From positions 3,465,001 to 3,529,000 of the forward strand of contig NZ_CP040058.1 of the NCBI RefSeq assembly GCF_005280655.1: 64,000 nucleotides of DNA. The letters are read 5' to 3'. Below the pieces are notes generated by a model. That model searched no databases and was not told the DNA's origin. It was given only the letters and a program-made list of their open reading frames with translations. This document shows, in pieces, positions 55,543-64,000 of the stretch (positions are counted from its first letter, which is position 1; each line of letters begins with the position of its first letter). This DNA comes from Anaerostipes rhamnosivorans. GTDB taxonomy: Bacteria; Bacillota; Clostridia; Lachnospirales; Lachnospiraceae. The translations under genes were made by a program, and so were the position numbers.

Positions 55543-56581
55543 GGGCGCCTCCTCTCCGTTCTATCCAAAACAGGATTAAGGGAATAAAGATTCCCAGCAG
55601 CAGATTCCCAAACAAAAACATGGAAATAAAATTCTCCCAATAGCGGATGGCCGGGATCAAAATTCCTGAAATCAAAAACAATCCTCCGTAGGAGATCCAT
55701 CTACCCCATTTCTTTCTGCCTGGAAACGCTTTTTCAAAGCTCCAGTTCCCATAAAACAGATAACCGCTCAGCACACAGAATACCCCTACGATCCAGAAAG
55801 CGATCAGAAAAATGTCCAGTCTTGCCATGATGCCTCCCGGCATGGCCACATTCTGTGCCATTGAGATGACAGGAAAAGAATCTCTTTTAATCATGGCAAG
55901 TCCCAGACTGCCCGCAGTGGCTGCAAAAACTCCTGCTGACAAAAGAATCATTCCCAGAAGTGTCTGCTTCTTCATACCCTTTTCTTTCATATGCCCCTGA
56001 TAAAACCAGACCAGCTCCATAGGATGGAACAAGGCCAGTACATAGAGTCCTCCCACCACCAGGTTTTTCGGCTCAAACTGCCGGATCAAAAACGGCTGTA
56101 CTGAAAATTCGGTCATACTAAGAAGGAGAATAAAGATGAATGGGATAAGGATAAACCAAAACAATCCTTCCATGACTCTGCCTCTGTCGTCTAAACCTTC
56201 TCCATTCATTCGGAATGCCAAAAAGATTACCGGCAGGCCGATCCAATAGATATTCATGTAAGGTAGAAGAAAAGTCCTTGCTAAGATCAGCATATAACCA
56301 TAAAAAAATGCGGCGTTTACAAAAAACCTTACATAATAAATAAAAGAAATCACCCTGTGTTTCTCCAGGACCTGTTCCATGGTGAGGGATCCTTCTGTCT
56401 TTTGTACTATCCAAGGGTAGCACGCAGCTGCCAAGGCACCCAGGATCACAGTATAAAGACCAATCTGGCCGGATGTTAAAACGGCGGCCTGAGGAAGGAA
56501 CATTCCCACTCCGCAGAACGTTTCCAGAAGAAAGATCCTGCTGCCCTGTTTTTTAGAGATTTCAAGATTTGCCGTCCACAT
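55523..56581 (-). CDS. Spore germination protein GerAB (amino-acid permease-like)
   Basis: 352 residues, about ten helices, of the GerAB family: germinant-sensing subunit in the spore inner membrane. ISKKQGSRIFLLETFCGVGM opens the protein. Overlaps gerAA by 20 bp and gerAC by 20 bp. Confidence 0.9.
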   Translation of the reverse strand: MWTANLEISKKQGSRIFLLETFCGVGMFLPQAAVLTSGQIGLYTVILGALAAACYPWIVQKTEGSLTMEQVLEKHRVISFIYYVRFFVNAAFFYGYMLILARTFLLPYMNIYWIGLPVIFLAFRMNGEGLDDRGRVMEGLFWFILIPFIFILLLSMTEFSVQPFLIRQFEPKNLVVGGLYVLALFHPMELVWFYQGHMKEKGMKKQTLLGMILLSAGVFAATAGSLGLAMIKRDSFPVISMAQNVAMPGGIMARLDIFLIAFWIVGVFCVLSGYLFYGNWSFEKAFPGRKKWGRWISYGGLFLISGILIPAIRYWENFISMFLFGNLLLGIFIPLILFWIERRGGAHEEDHP

Positions 56582-58085
56582 GATCTTCCCTCCTTCCCTG
56601 TCTCTTTTTTGCTCCGTCTTTTGTAAACCATGGCCTGAAGATCATACTCCTTATAGGCCTACGAATAAGATAGTCTTCCCACGGGTCCGTCTCTTCCACT
56701 GTGGCGGAAACTGTCGGAAACAAATATGGGATTCCATAGCTGGTCAACTTCATTAAATGAATCGCGATGGCGAGGAAGCCCAGGAAAAAGCCATAAAGCC
56801 CCCATATGGCACAGGCGATCATGATAGAAAATCTTAAAAGACGAAAGACCCCCGCAAAGCTTTCATTCGGTATGGAAAACGATGCGATCGCCGTAAACGC
56901 AACCACGATCACCACAATAGTGCTGACTATATTGGCGTCCACTGCCGCCTGTCCCACGATCAGCCCGCCGACGATTCCGATGGTCCCGCCAAGCTGGCCC
57001 GGAAGCCGTATCCCCGCCTCCCTTAACAACTCAAAGGCCAATTCAAGGAGCAGAACCTCCACGACCACAGGGAAAGGCACGCCTTCCCTGGCCGATACAA
57101 TGGACAGCATAAACGGTGTAGGCAGGATCTCCGGATGATAATTTGCAATTGCAATATAAAATCCCGGCAGCCCAATGGCAATAAAGGAGGACAAATACCG
57201 AAGAATCCTCGCAAATGTGGCCACCTCCCACCGATTATAATAGTCATCACTGGCCTGAAAAAAGATATTTAACGTTACCGGCAGAACAATCACTTCCGGT
57301 GAATTGTCCACCACCAGGACTACCCTGCCTTCCATTAGGCCGCTGGCAGCCTTATCCGGCCTCTGCGTCAGCTGGTACTGGGGAAAAGGTGTCTTCGTAT
57401 CCTGCTCCATGAGCTGCTCCAGCATTCCGCTGTCAAAAATACCGTCAATGTTCAGCTCATCGAGCTGCTTTCTTATCTCTTTGACCACTTCATCCCTGGC
57501 AAGATCCTCAATATACATCAAGGCCACATCCGTTTTACTTCTCGTACCGATCCGAAGCTGTACCACCTTCATCCTGGTATCCCTGACTCTTCTGCGGATC
57601 AGTGCCGTGTTGGTCCGAAGGCTCTCATTAAAACTGTCCTTCGGGCCGATCATGGCTACTTCCCTGTCAGCCTCCTGCACTCCTCTTGTGGGAAAAAACT
57701 TGCTGGATATAAAGATCGCCTGTTCCATCCCGTCAAAAAACAATACCGTGTCTCCTGACAAAACTGCAGTGACAGCCTCATCCATCGTAGCGATCATTTT
57801 CCGGTCTGCGCTCTCTATGACCCACGATGTCACAGACTCCTTCAGGGGCTGCAACGGTTCCTTAAGAAGAGGTTCCAGCACATTTTCCTGAATCATATCA
57901 GCTTTTGCAAGCCCGTCGGTATAGATCACATACATGCCGGTATTTTTTCTCTTCCCTACGTTAAACTTTTTCTTTACAATATCATTACAGTCAGAAAATA
58001 CTGCTTCTAGATAAGCAATATTCAGTTCCAAATTTTTGGATATCCTGCCCTTCATCTTATGATCTCTATCATGAAATCGGTCCAT
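56562..58085 (-). CDS. Spore germination protein GerAA
   Basis: 507 residues, soluble N-terminal domain then a membrane part (SAREGVPFPVVVEVLLLELA; LIVGQAAVDANIVSTIVVIV). Typical GerAA motifs: MEGRVVLVVDNSPEVIVLPV. ATG chosen because AAGGTGG precedes it; a GTG two codons earlier is the alternative. A sigma-G-type promoter lies upstream. Confidence 0.92.
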   Translation of the reverse strand: MDRFHDRDHKMKGRISKNLELNIAYLEAVFSDCNDIVKKKFNVGKRKNTGMYVIYTDGLAKADMIQENVLEPLLKEPLQPLKESVTSWVIESADRKMIATMDEAVTAVLSGDTVLFFDGMEQAIFISSKFFPTRGVQEADREVAMIGPKDSFNESLRTNTALIRRRVRDTRMKVVQLRIGTRSKTDVALMYIEDLARDEVVKEIRKQLDELNIDGIFDSGMLEQLMEQDTKTPFPQYQLTQRPDKAASGLMEGRVVLVVDNSPEVIVLPVTLNIFFQASDDYYNRWEVATFARILRYLSSFIAIGLPGFYIAIANYHPEILPTPFMLSIVSAREGVPFPVVVEVLLLELAFELLREAGIRLPGQLGGTIGIVGGLIVGQAAVDANIVSTIVVIVVAFTAIASFSIPNESFAGVFRLLRFSIMIACAIWGLYGFFLGFLAIAIHLMKLTSYGIPYLFPTVSATVEETDPWEDYLIRRPIRSMIFRPWFTKDGAKKRQGRREDHVDGKS

Positions 58086-58106
58086 TTTCACACCACCTTT
58101 TTAAAG

Positions 58107-58135
58107 TAGTATGGGCAAAAAAAAGAACTCTATGC
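58107..58135 (-). promoter_or_regulatory. Candidate sigma-G promoter of the gerA-type operon
   Basis: Minus-strand GCATA (58135-58131), 17-nt spacer, CATACTA (58113-58107), matching the sigma-G pattern GHATR / CATNHTA. It overlaps the preceding terminator. Confidence 0.6.
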
Positions 58136-58150
58136 GTATGCACAGAGTCC
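58117..58150 (-). terminator. Terminator after the FadR-type gene
   Basis: Stem GGACTCTGTG with CATAGAGTTC (one G-U/mismatch position) and eight trailing T residues on the minus strand, 13 bp past the gene. Confidence 0.82.
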
Positions 58151-58162
58151 TTCTTAAAGCTT

Positions 58163-58849
58163 TTAAGCTCTCTTTTCTTCTTCCTGGATCTTTTTGATCA
58201 CAGTCTCTTCCTGATTGTCAATGTGGCGCTTCATGATCTCCTGAGCACCCTTTTTGTCACCACTGAACATAGCATCCACCAGTTCTTCGTGCTCTTTCAT
58301 GAGCACCGCATGGTATTCCGTATCCTTAACATATTCCAGCCGATACCGGTAGATCTGTTCTCTTAGGTTATTGATGATCTGTATCAGCCTTTTGTTCTTG
58401 GTAGCTTCAAATACGGCATCATGAAATTCCACGTCACAGTCTGCGATCCTCGGATTGTCGCCTGTGGTGATGGCTTCCCGGAAATTGTCAAGAGCGGTCT
58501 TGATCTTCTCTCTGGAATCATCGTCCAGCCGCTCCGTCGCAAGTCCTGCCGCCAGTTCCTCCAGTGAGCTTCTCACCTCCAGTACATCTCTTAAATCCTT
58601 CTCCGTGATCCTGGCCACTTCCGCACCCTTTCTCGGAATCATGACAACCAGACCCTCAAGCTCCAGCTTCCGTATCGCCTCTCTGACTGGTGTACGGCTC
58701 ACTCCCAGCCGATTCGCCAGGGCGATCTCCATCAGCCGTTCCCCGGGCACAAACTCTCCGGTAATGATCGCCTGCCTCAGTGTATTAAATACTACATCCC
58801 TGAGAGGCAGATATTCATTGACATTTACTTTTAATTTATCACTGCTCAT
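58163..58849 (-). CDS. GntR-family regulator, FadR/FCD subfamily
   Basis: 228 residues. N-terminal winged helix (VSRTPVREAIRKLELEGLV) and C-terminal all-helical FCD domain with metal-binding type residues (DVEFHDAVFEATKN, 'HEELVDAMFSGD'). Start MSSDKLKVNV follows TTGGAGGG, 16 bp after ispE, so it is co-transcribed with it. Effector not predictable. Confidence 0.9.
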   Translation of the reverse strand: MSSDKLKVNVNEYLPLRDVVFNTLRQAIITGEFVPGERLMEIALANRLGVSRTPVREAIRKLELEGLVVMIPRKGAEVARITEKDLRDVLEVRSSLEELAAGLATERLDDDSREKIKTALDNFREAITTGDNPRIADCDVEFHDAVFEATKNKRLIQIINNLREQIYRYRLEYVKDTEYHAVLMKEHEELVDAMFSGDKKGAQEIMKRHIDNQEETVIKKIQEEEKRA

Positions 58850-58865
58850 CTTTCGTTCCCTCCAA

Positions 58866-59738
58866 TTATGATTCTCTATTGACCGGCGGCACCACATAGG
58901 CCTGCTTTACATCGTCAAAGGATTTGAGATTGGCAAGCGCTGTGCGCGCCTTGTCCTCCGAAGCAAAAATACCGAAAACCGTCGGTCCGCTTCCGCTCAT
59001 AAGGGCATTCTCCGCCCCCTGCTCCAGCAGAAAACTTTTAATCTCATCAATCACAGGATGTCTTGGGACAGTTACTGTCTCCAGTACGTTTTCCATTCTG
59101 CCGGTAATCCCGGACAGATCCTGATTCTCTATGGCAGAGACCATACCGTCAATGTCTGGATGCGACGCAAGTCCGGGTACATCAAGGTTCTCATACACAG
59201 CCTTTGTAGAGACGCTGATCCCAGGTTTCGCGATCAGAATGCAACAGTCTGGTATGGCAGGAAGCCTCGTCAGCTTTTCCCCGATCCCTTCGGCCAAGGC
59301 GGTTCCGCCTATGACACAGTAAGGGACATCCGCTCCCAGACTGGCTCCGATCTCACAGAGCCCGCTCTCTCCGATCCCAAGATCAAACAGCTCATTCATC
59401 CCCCTGAGAGCCGCGGCGCAGTTGGAACTGCCGCCTGCCATACCGGCAGCAATCGGGATCCTCTTCTCCAGATAGGCCTCCACCCCGCCTTTCAGCGCAT
59501 ACTTTTCTTTTATCGCCGCGATAGCCTGATACACAAGATTCTGTTCGTTAACCGGAAGAAACTTAAGATTGGCGGAAAGTGTAATGGAATCACCAGAAGT
59601 CTTTTTAAGCTCCAGCCGGTCAAATAGACCCACCGTCTGCATGATCATCCTAACTTCATGATACCCATCATCTCTCCGCCTTACTACATCCAGCCCTAAA
59701 TTTACCTTGCCATAAGCTTTCAGAACTATCCTCTTCAT
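58866..59738 (-). CDS. ispE: 4-(cytidine 5'-diphospho)-2-C-methyl-D-erythritol kinase
   Basis: GHMP kinase of the MEP isoprenoid pathway. 290 residues. KAYGKVNLGLDVVRRRDDGY at the N-terminus, ATP loop PIAAGMAGGSSNCAAAL at about 93-109, and the C-terminal MSGSGPTVFGIF. Usual length. Confidence 0.96.
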   Translation of the reverse strand: MKRIVLKAYGKVNLGLDVVRRRDDGYHEVRMIMQTVGLFDRLELKKTSGDSITLSANLKFLPVNEQNLVYQAIAAIKEKYALKGGVEAYLEKRIPIAAGMAGGSSNCAAALRGMNELFDLGIGESGLCEIGASLGADVPYCVIGGTALAEGIGEKLTRLPAIPDCCILIAKPGISVSTKAVYENLDVPGLASHPDIDGMVSAIENQDLSGITGRMENVLETVTVPRHPVIDEIKSFLLEQGAENALMSGSGPTVFGIFASEDKARTALANLKSFDDVKQAYVVPPVNRES

Positions 59739-59789
59739 CTGTACTCCTCACTGTCTTCTGCCATTGAAGTATTGTATTGTATACAGAAC

Positions 59790-59818
59790 ATTATAGTATT
59801 GTTCCTATAAAAATGCAA
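59790..59818 (-). promoter_or_regulatory. Promoter for ispE and the FadR-type gene
   Basis: Minus-strand TTGCAT (59818-59813), 17-nt spacer, perfect TATAAT (59795-59790). Confidence 0.7.
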
Positions 59819-59827
59819 TCCTATTTA

Positions 59828-61387
59828 TCAATTCCAGCCAATTTCTTTGACAATCAACAGTTTATCCCCTGGTTTGACTTCCTCAACCCCTTCATTCTGA
59901 TCACGGATATCATCCACCGTAGTAAAATACCGTTTTGCAATAGACCAGAGTGTATCGCCGTCCTTCACAATATAACCCACGATTCCTGGGATCTTCTGCA
60001 GTTCTTCATAGTCTAGTGGCTGCTCGCCGACATTTACCATGATTTGTTCAGCCTTTTTGTGGAAAGAGATAAAATCAAACACCACGTTCGCTTTGATCTC
60101 AATCTCGTCACCCTCGGTAGGGGTTGCGCTGATCTGATCCAGCATCACATCCAGCTGGTAATCATCATCTTTCATCAGTCCTTTTGCCTCAATAAAGAAA
60201 GAAAATGGTTCCATGTAGGAGCTGCTCATGACAGGGTTCTGGTCTTCACTGGACAAGAACAGCACATCAGCCATCAGGACTCCCTCAACCTGGAGTCCCT
60301 GTTCCCTGACCTCCACATCGTCAATATTGCAGCTTCCCTTCACCGACAATACCTGAAGAAGCTTACCCGGCTCCTGTTCGATCGAAAACCGTTTTGCCAT
60401 CTTCATTGTTGCTTGGTTTTTGCCTATAAGAGATTCAAAGGAGAAATCTCTGAATTCCGGTACCAGAGTCTTTTTCATCGTATAGCAGTCTCCTACATAG
60501 GAGAGCACCTGATCCTCATAGACCTTGATATCACATTCCAATGTGGCGTCTACAGAGATAACTCTCTCCTCCCCATCCACATCCGGGCGGATCTCCAGCT
60601 GGTGATTGCCAAGTGAGATATGAATCTTGCCAATCATCCCCGGAGCACACTCATAACATTCCAGCTCTGTGTGCAGAGGGATCTCCCATCTGGCGTACTG
60701 AACCGGCAGCTGCTCATCTTCCCCCAGATACAAAATAAATACATGCATATCCCCCTGTATGTCAATGCTGTGGTCTTTCAGTTTCCCCTGTACATTCTCT
60801 AACTCCACCTGGCTCCAGAGGATCTCGTAAATATTAGACTTGTTGGCGGGGAGTACCAACTCCTCCTTCATTCTTGCAATATCCTTTTTGTTGACGATCA
60901 GATCTGTTACCTGCACTTCTTTTTTCAGGGCGGATATACCATCCCCCAGAACATCGATGATTCCTTCTTCTTTGATCTCCTCATTGACATGCAGGGTCAG
61001 GGTCAGAAGGATCCTTATGCTCAGTTTCCTGGAATTGATCAGCACCGTATTAATATCGTCAATGACATAAGATACCTTCACATAATCTGTCGGCACAGCG
61101 CCGTCCATATGTATAAACTCTTCAAATGGAAGAACGAAGTCCAAAGACTCCAGATAGGTCCTGGCATCAATCGTTCCATAAAGTCCTGAGAAATGGAATT
61201 CTCCCTTGATCCGGATACGGTCTACCATCATCTCCGTCTCCTGCATGATCACCAGTCCTTTGGTCTGGATCATCTTCTCCACATCCGGTTTTGTGTCCGG
61301 CACATTGCAGTCCTGGTCTATCGTGATCTGTACCTGCTTTCGTTCTTTTGCTACTATTCCATAAAAATCCTTTTTGTTAAAATCCAT
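59828..61387 (-). CDS. DUF3794 and LysM protein, spore-coat type
   Basis: 519 residues. Repeated DUF3794-type modules, then a C-terminal LysM (about 470-515; GDTLWSIAKRYFTTVDDIRD, GDKLLIV) that binds peptidoglycan. Such proteins are known in Clostridia as spore-coat or spore-envelope components (SpoVID/SafA-like in role), but this one's role is inferred. Start MDFNKKDFYG follows GGGAGGAATTTTTT. Its leader holds a small perfect hairpin (GAAGGAA...TTCCTTC, 61432-61449), not a terminator. Confidence 0.85.
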   Translation of the reverse strand: MDFNKKDFYGIVAKERKQVQITIDQDCNVPDTKPDVEKMIQTKGLVIMQETEMMVDRIRIKGEFHFSGLYGTIDARTYLESLDFVLPFEEFIHMDGAVPTDYVKVSYVIDDINTVLINSRKLSIRILLTLTLHVNEEIKEEGIIDVLGDGISALKKEVQVTDLIVNKKDIARMKEELVLPANKSNIYEILWSQVELENVQGKLKDHSIDIQGDMHVFILYLGEDEQLPVQYARWEIPLHTELECYECAPGMIGKIHISLGNHQLEIRPDVDGEERVISVDATLECDIKVYEDQVLSYVGDCYTMKKTLVPEFRDFSFESLIGKNQATMKMAKRFSIEQEPGKLLQVLSVKGSCNIDDVEVREQGLQVEGVLMADVLFLSSEDQNPVMSSSYMEPFSFFIEAKGLMKDDDYQLDVMLDQISATPTEGDEIEIKANVVFDFISFHKKAEQIMVNVGEQPLDYEELQKIPGIVGYIVKDGDTLWSIAKRYFTTVDDIRDQNEGVEEVKPGDKLLIVKEIGWN

Positions 61388-61475
61388 AAAAAATTCCTCC
61401 CTGTCTTGTATATACAAATATATTCAGACAGGAAGGAATCTATTCCTTCAAGATTAAAATTGTATCCGGTAAATG

Positions 61476-61724
61476 TCAGCCTTCCAGCAACATCATCCTG
61501 ACATCTTTTGTGATGACATCCTGATAACTGAAGCTGACCGTCTTGCTCTTAGAGCTGCTGCTGTCATCCTCAATCTCTACCAGAAAAATATTCGGATATG
61601 TCTCCGTAATGACTCCCTGTGAAGTTACAAACTTATGTCTACCTTTATTTGAGCTGATCTTGATTTTGCTGCCAATGCGCTCCTGAATTGACTTTCGGAT
61701 GCACTGAATATCCATTTGTGTCAT
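61476..61724 (-). CDS. veg: Veg family protein
   Basis: 82 residues, Veg fold: IGSKIKISSNKGRHKFVTSQ, GVITETYPNIFLVEIED. In Bacillus Veg stimulates biofilm gene expression. Small, soluble, well conserved in Firmicutes. Own strong promoter. Confidence 0.9.
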   Translation of the reverse strand: MTQMDIQCIRKSIQERIGSKIKISSNKGRHKFVTSQGVITETYPNIFLVEIEDDSSSSKSKTVSFSYQDVITKDVRMMLLEG

Positions 61725-61783
61725 TCTTTCACCCCATTCTATCTATACAGAACTCGTGACACCTTCTGTATACTGTAAACTTT

Positions 61784-61812
61784 ATTGTATCATTATAACC
61801 GAATTCTGTCAA
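61784..61812 (-). promoter_or_regulatory. Strong promoter of veg
   Basis: Minus-strand TTGACA (61812-61807), 17-nt spacer, TACAAT (61789-61784), shortly after the ftsH stop; no ftsH terminator seen. Confidence 0.8.
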
Positions 61813-61837
61813 ATCTATACATGGGATGTCCAGAATC

Positions 61838-63814
61838 TTACACTTCCTGAGAATTATTTTCAGGTTCAGCAGGCTGCTCATCCTGCACTAAAACTTCCTC
61901 TGCCTCCAAGGATCCGTCGGTATCCCCGGTTTCTTCCACATCAGAAGGGGCATCTTCTGTCTCATCAGAGATACCTTTTTTCTCGTTGAATATTTTCATA
62001 AATTCTTTTCCGGTGATTGTTTCCTTCTCGATCAAGAACTGGGCGGCTTCGTCCAGGATATCCATGTTGGCACGAATCAGCTCCAATGCCTTGGCGTAGG
62101 CTTCCTTGAGGATGCCCATGACCACTTCATCCACCTTTGCGGCGGTGGACTCTGCGCAGTTCATCACAGGACGCCCATCCAGGTATCGGTTGCTGATAGA
62201 CTCCAGCCCCATAAGCCCGAACTCCTCGGACATGCCGTATTGGGTCACCATAGCTCTGGCCATAGCAGTAGCCCGCTCAATATCGTTGGACGCACCGGTC
62301 GTTACCGTGTGGAACTTAATCTCCTCGGCTGCACGTCCTCCGAAGAAGGACACCAAATCAGCCAGCATCTCATCCTTTTTGTTCAGATATTTCTCTTCCT
62401 CCGGCCTCTGCATAGTATATCCCAGGGCTCCCATGGTCCTCGGGACAATCGTGATCTTCTGCACCGGCTCAGACTCTTTCTGGAGAGCCATGACAAGCGC
62501 ATGTCCCACCTCGTGGTAGGCAACGATCTGCTTTTCTTCCTTGCCGAGAATACGGTCTTTCTTTTCTTTTCCTGCGATCACCACTTCCACGGCCTCAAAA
62601 AGATCAGACTGTGAGACATACTCACGCCCTGCCTTGACTGCGGCCAGCGCGGCCTCGTTGATCATATTAGCCAGGTCAGATCCTACAGCTCCTGAGGTAG
62701 CCAGTGCGATCTCGTCGAAGTCCACACTCTCGTCCATCTTCACGTCCTTGGAGTGGACCTTCAGGGTCTCGATCCTTCCCTTCAGGTCCGGGCGTTCTAC
62801 GATCACTCTACGGTCAAATCTTCCCGGACGAAGCAGAGCCTTATCAAGTACCTCCGGACGGTTGGTGGCCGCAAGGATCACAAGACCCTTGGATGTGTCA
62901 AACCCGTCCATCTCTGAGAGCAGCTGGTTTAATGTCTGCTCACGCTCATCGTTGCCTCCTCCTTGTATCCCATTATCACGGCTCTTACCTATGGCATCGA
63001 TCTCATCAATAAAAATAATACACGGAGCCATGGATTGGGCCTGCTTAAACAGGTCACGTACTCTGGAAGCACCCACACCTACGAACATCTCCACAAAATC
63101 GGATCCTGAAAGTGAGAAAAACGGAACATTCGCCTCTCCCGCCACCGCCTTGGCAAGAAGTGTCTTACCAGTACCCGGAGGTCCCACCAAAAGTGCTCCC
63201 TTAGGAAGCTTTGCACCGATCTTTAAGTATCTGTCCGGGTGGTGCAGGAAGTCTACCATCTCCGTCAGCGACTCCTTGGCCTCCTGCTGTCCTGCCACAT
63301 CGGCAAAGGTCACGCCCGTTTTCTTCTCCACGTAGACCTTGGCGTTGGATTTCCCGACGCCCATCATTCCGCTCTTTCCACGCATCATAAACATCAGTAG
63401 TCCGAATATGATGATGGCCGGCAGGATACTCACAAGAACACTCATAAAGATCTCAGAGCCATCCTTAGCCTTGGCCTGATAATTCTCGATCCCTGCCTTC
63501 TCCAGCCGGTTGACCAGCTGATAGTCAGGAACAGGAAGCTGGACTACTTTATATGTAGTCTTATACAGCGGATTTTCTGATTCTTTTGGCACTACAGTGA
63601 TGACATCACTGTCGAATACGACCTTCTTAACTTCTTTTTTCTCGATCATCTTGACAAATTTGCCGTAGGAAATCTCGGTTTCTGTACCGTTTTTCCACTT
63701 TCCGACGACGAAGTTGAACAAGACAGCAACTAAAATAGATGTAATTAAAATCGATATGATCATCTGTATCGAATTCTTGTTATTTTTATCTGGTTTCTTC
63801 TGTCTGTTATCCAC
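61838..63814 (-). CDS. ftsH: ATP-dependent zinc metalloprotease FtsH
   Basis: Membrane-anchored AAA+ protease, 658 residues. Helices at about 17-37 and 122-144 flank a periplasm-side-type domain; Walker A GPPGTGKT at 211-218, Walker B IIFIDEID at 266-273, and the zinc site HEVGH at 434-438. Degrades membrane and regulatory proteins and is needed for sporulation in Bacillus. A Glu/Asp-rich tail (from about 620) is variable among species. Confidence 0.97.
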   Translation of the reverse strand: MDNRQKKPDKNNKNSIQMIISILITSILVAVLFNFVVGKWKNGTETEISYGKFVKMIEKKEVKKVVFDSDVITVVPKESENPLYKTTYKVVQLPVPDYQLVNRLEKAGIENYQAKAKDGSEIFMSVLVSILPAIIIFGLLMFMMRGKSGMMGVGKSNAKVYVEKKTGVTFADVAGQQEAKESLTEMVDFLHHPDRYLKIGAKLPKGALLVGPPGTGKTLLAKAVAGEANVPFFSLSGSDFVEMFVGVGASRVRDLFKQAQSMAPCIIFIDEIDAIGKSRDNGIQGGGNDEREQTLNQLLSEMDGFDTSKGLVILAATNRPEVLDKALLRPGRFDRRVIVERPDLKGRIETLKVHSKDVKMDESVDFDEIALATSGAVGSDLANMINEAALAAVKAGREYVSQSDLFEAVEVVIAGKEKKDRILGKEEKQIVAYHEVGHALVMALQKESEPVQKITIVPRTMGALGYTMQRPEEEKYLNKKDEMLADLVSFFGGRAAEEIKFHTVTTGASNDIERATAMARAMVTQYGMSEEFGLMGLESISNRYLDGRPVMNCAESTAAKVDEVVMGILKEAYAKALELIRANMDILDEAAQFLIEKETITGKEFMKIFNEKKGISDETEDAPSDVEETGDTDGSLEAEEVLVQDEQPAEPENNSQEV

Positions 63815-63858
63815 GAACGCTTTTCCTCCTTAGATCTCTTCAAGCATTTATAAACTCC

Positions 63859-63887
63859 ATTATATGGTTTCACTGCCTCAAAATCAA
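63859..63887 (-). promoter_or_regulatory. Promoter of ftsH
   Basis: Minus-strand TTGATT (63887-63882), 17-nt spacer, perfect TATAAT (63864-63859). The remaining 113 bases to the window edge show no clear feature. Confidence 0.72.
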
Positions 63888-64000
63888 TAAAACAATTCTA
63901 AAGTTTTTATGATATATCACAAAAACACTACATCTTTTTCATAATTCTGGCTCTTGATCACAATATATGGACAGGAGCCTCCTTCTCCCTGCCGGCTCTT

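Noticed and set aside
61432..61449. GAAGGAA...TTCCTTC hairpin as a terminator after veg
   Set aside because: It is not followed by a T-tract.
1..64000. CRISPR arrays, tRNA or rRNA genes
   Set aside because: No regularly spaced repeats and no cloverleaf or rRNA sequence seen on either strand.

Overview
The window looks like the chromosome of an anaerobic, spore-forming Firmicute, most likely a Lachnospiraceae (an Anaerostipes-like genome is my guess, not proven). Reasons: low-to-moderate GC, strong TTGACA/TATAAT-type promoters, AGGAGG ribosome binding sites, class III ribonucleotide reductase, a gerA-type germination operon, a spore-related DUF3794/LysM protein, Veg, and Firmicute-type ribosomal operons. 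Almost everything is on the minus strand; the clear exceptions are a 31-codon toxin gene and one HTH regulator.

Region by region (minus-strand genes are transcribed right to left). 1-3.4 kb: start of rpoB (cut by the window edge), rplL and rplJ, with an L10 leader, an rplL terminator and a separate rpoB promoter. 3.4-4.15 kb: a two-gene VapD-like unit behind a perfect consensus promoter. 4.3-7.4 kb: a four-gene polar amino-acid ABC importer. 7.5-26.3 kb: a 5627-residue surface adhesin with SdrD-type B repeats, followed by a membrane-anchored peptide-type binding protein. 26.4-29.8 kb: dTDP-L-rhamnose synthesis (rfbA-rfbB-rfbD-rfbC). 29.9-30.35 kb: a type I toxin-antitoxin locus, not captured by ordinary gene length cut-offs. 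30.4-32.2 kb: a MerR-methyltransferase fusion and a HIT hydrolase. 32.4-45.1 kb: an eight-gene, tightly packed operon of uncharacterised proteins (one with a Hint domain, one DUF6603-like), with its own promoter and a leader hairpin. 45.2-47.8 kb: a SnoaL-LytTR regulator divergent from an HTH regulator. 47.8-49.1 kb: a MATE exporter. 49.2-51.6 kb: rpmG-secE-nusG-rplK-rplA. 51.6-55.0 kb: nrdD, a small membrane protein and nrdG under paired NrdR boxes. 55.0-58.1 kb: gerAA-gerAB and a shortened gerAC behind a candidate sigma-G promoter. 58.2-64 kb: ispE with a FadR-type regulator, the DUF3794/LysM protein, veg and ftsH.

The main architectural point is that rplA and rplJ, normally neighbours (rplK-rplA-rplJ-rplL-rpoB), are separated here by about 46 kb of accessory genes. 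The break lies exactly between the rplA terminator and the rplJ promoter, so ribosomal expression units remain intact. The best candidate for an undescribed system is the eight-gene operon at 32.4-44.9 kb: no protein in it has a recognisable signal peptide, membrane helix, phage structural domain or ordinary catalytic domain apart from the Hint domain. Gene starts were often moved inward from the longest reading frame on the basis of ribosome binding sites or promoter positions. All promoters, hairpins and RNA features were found by eye; no folding program or database search was run.
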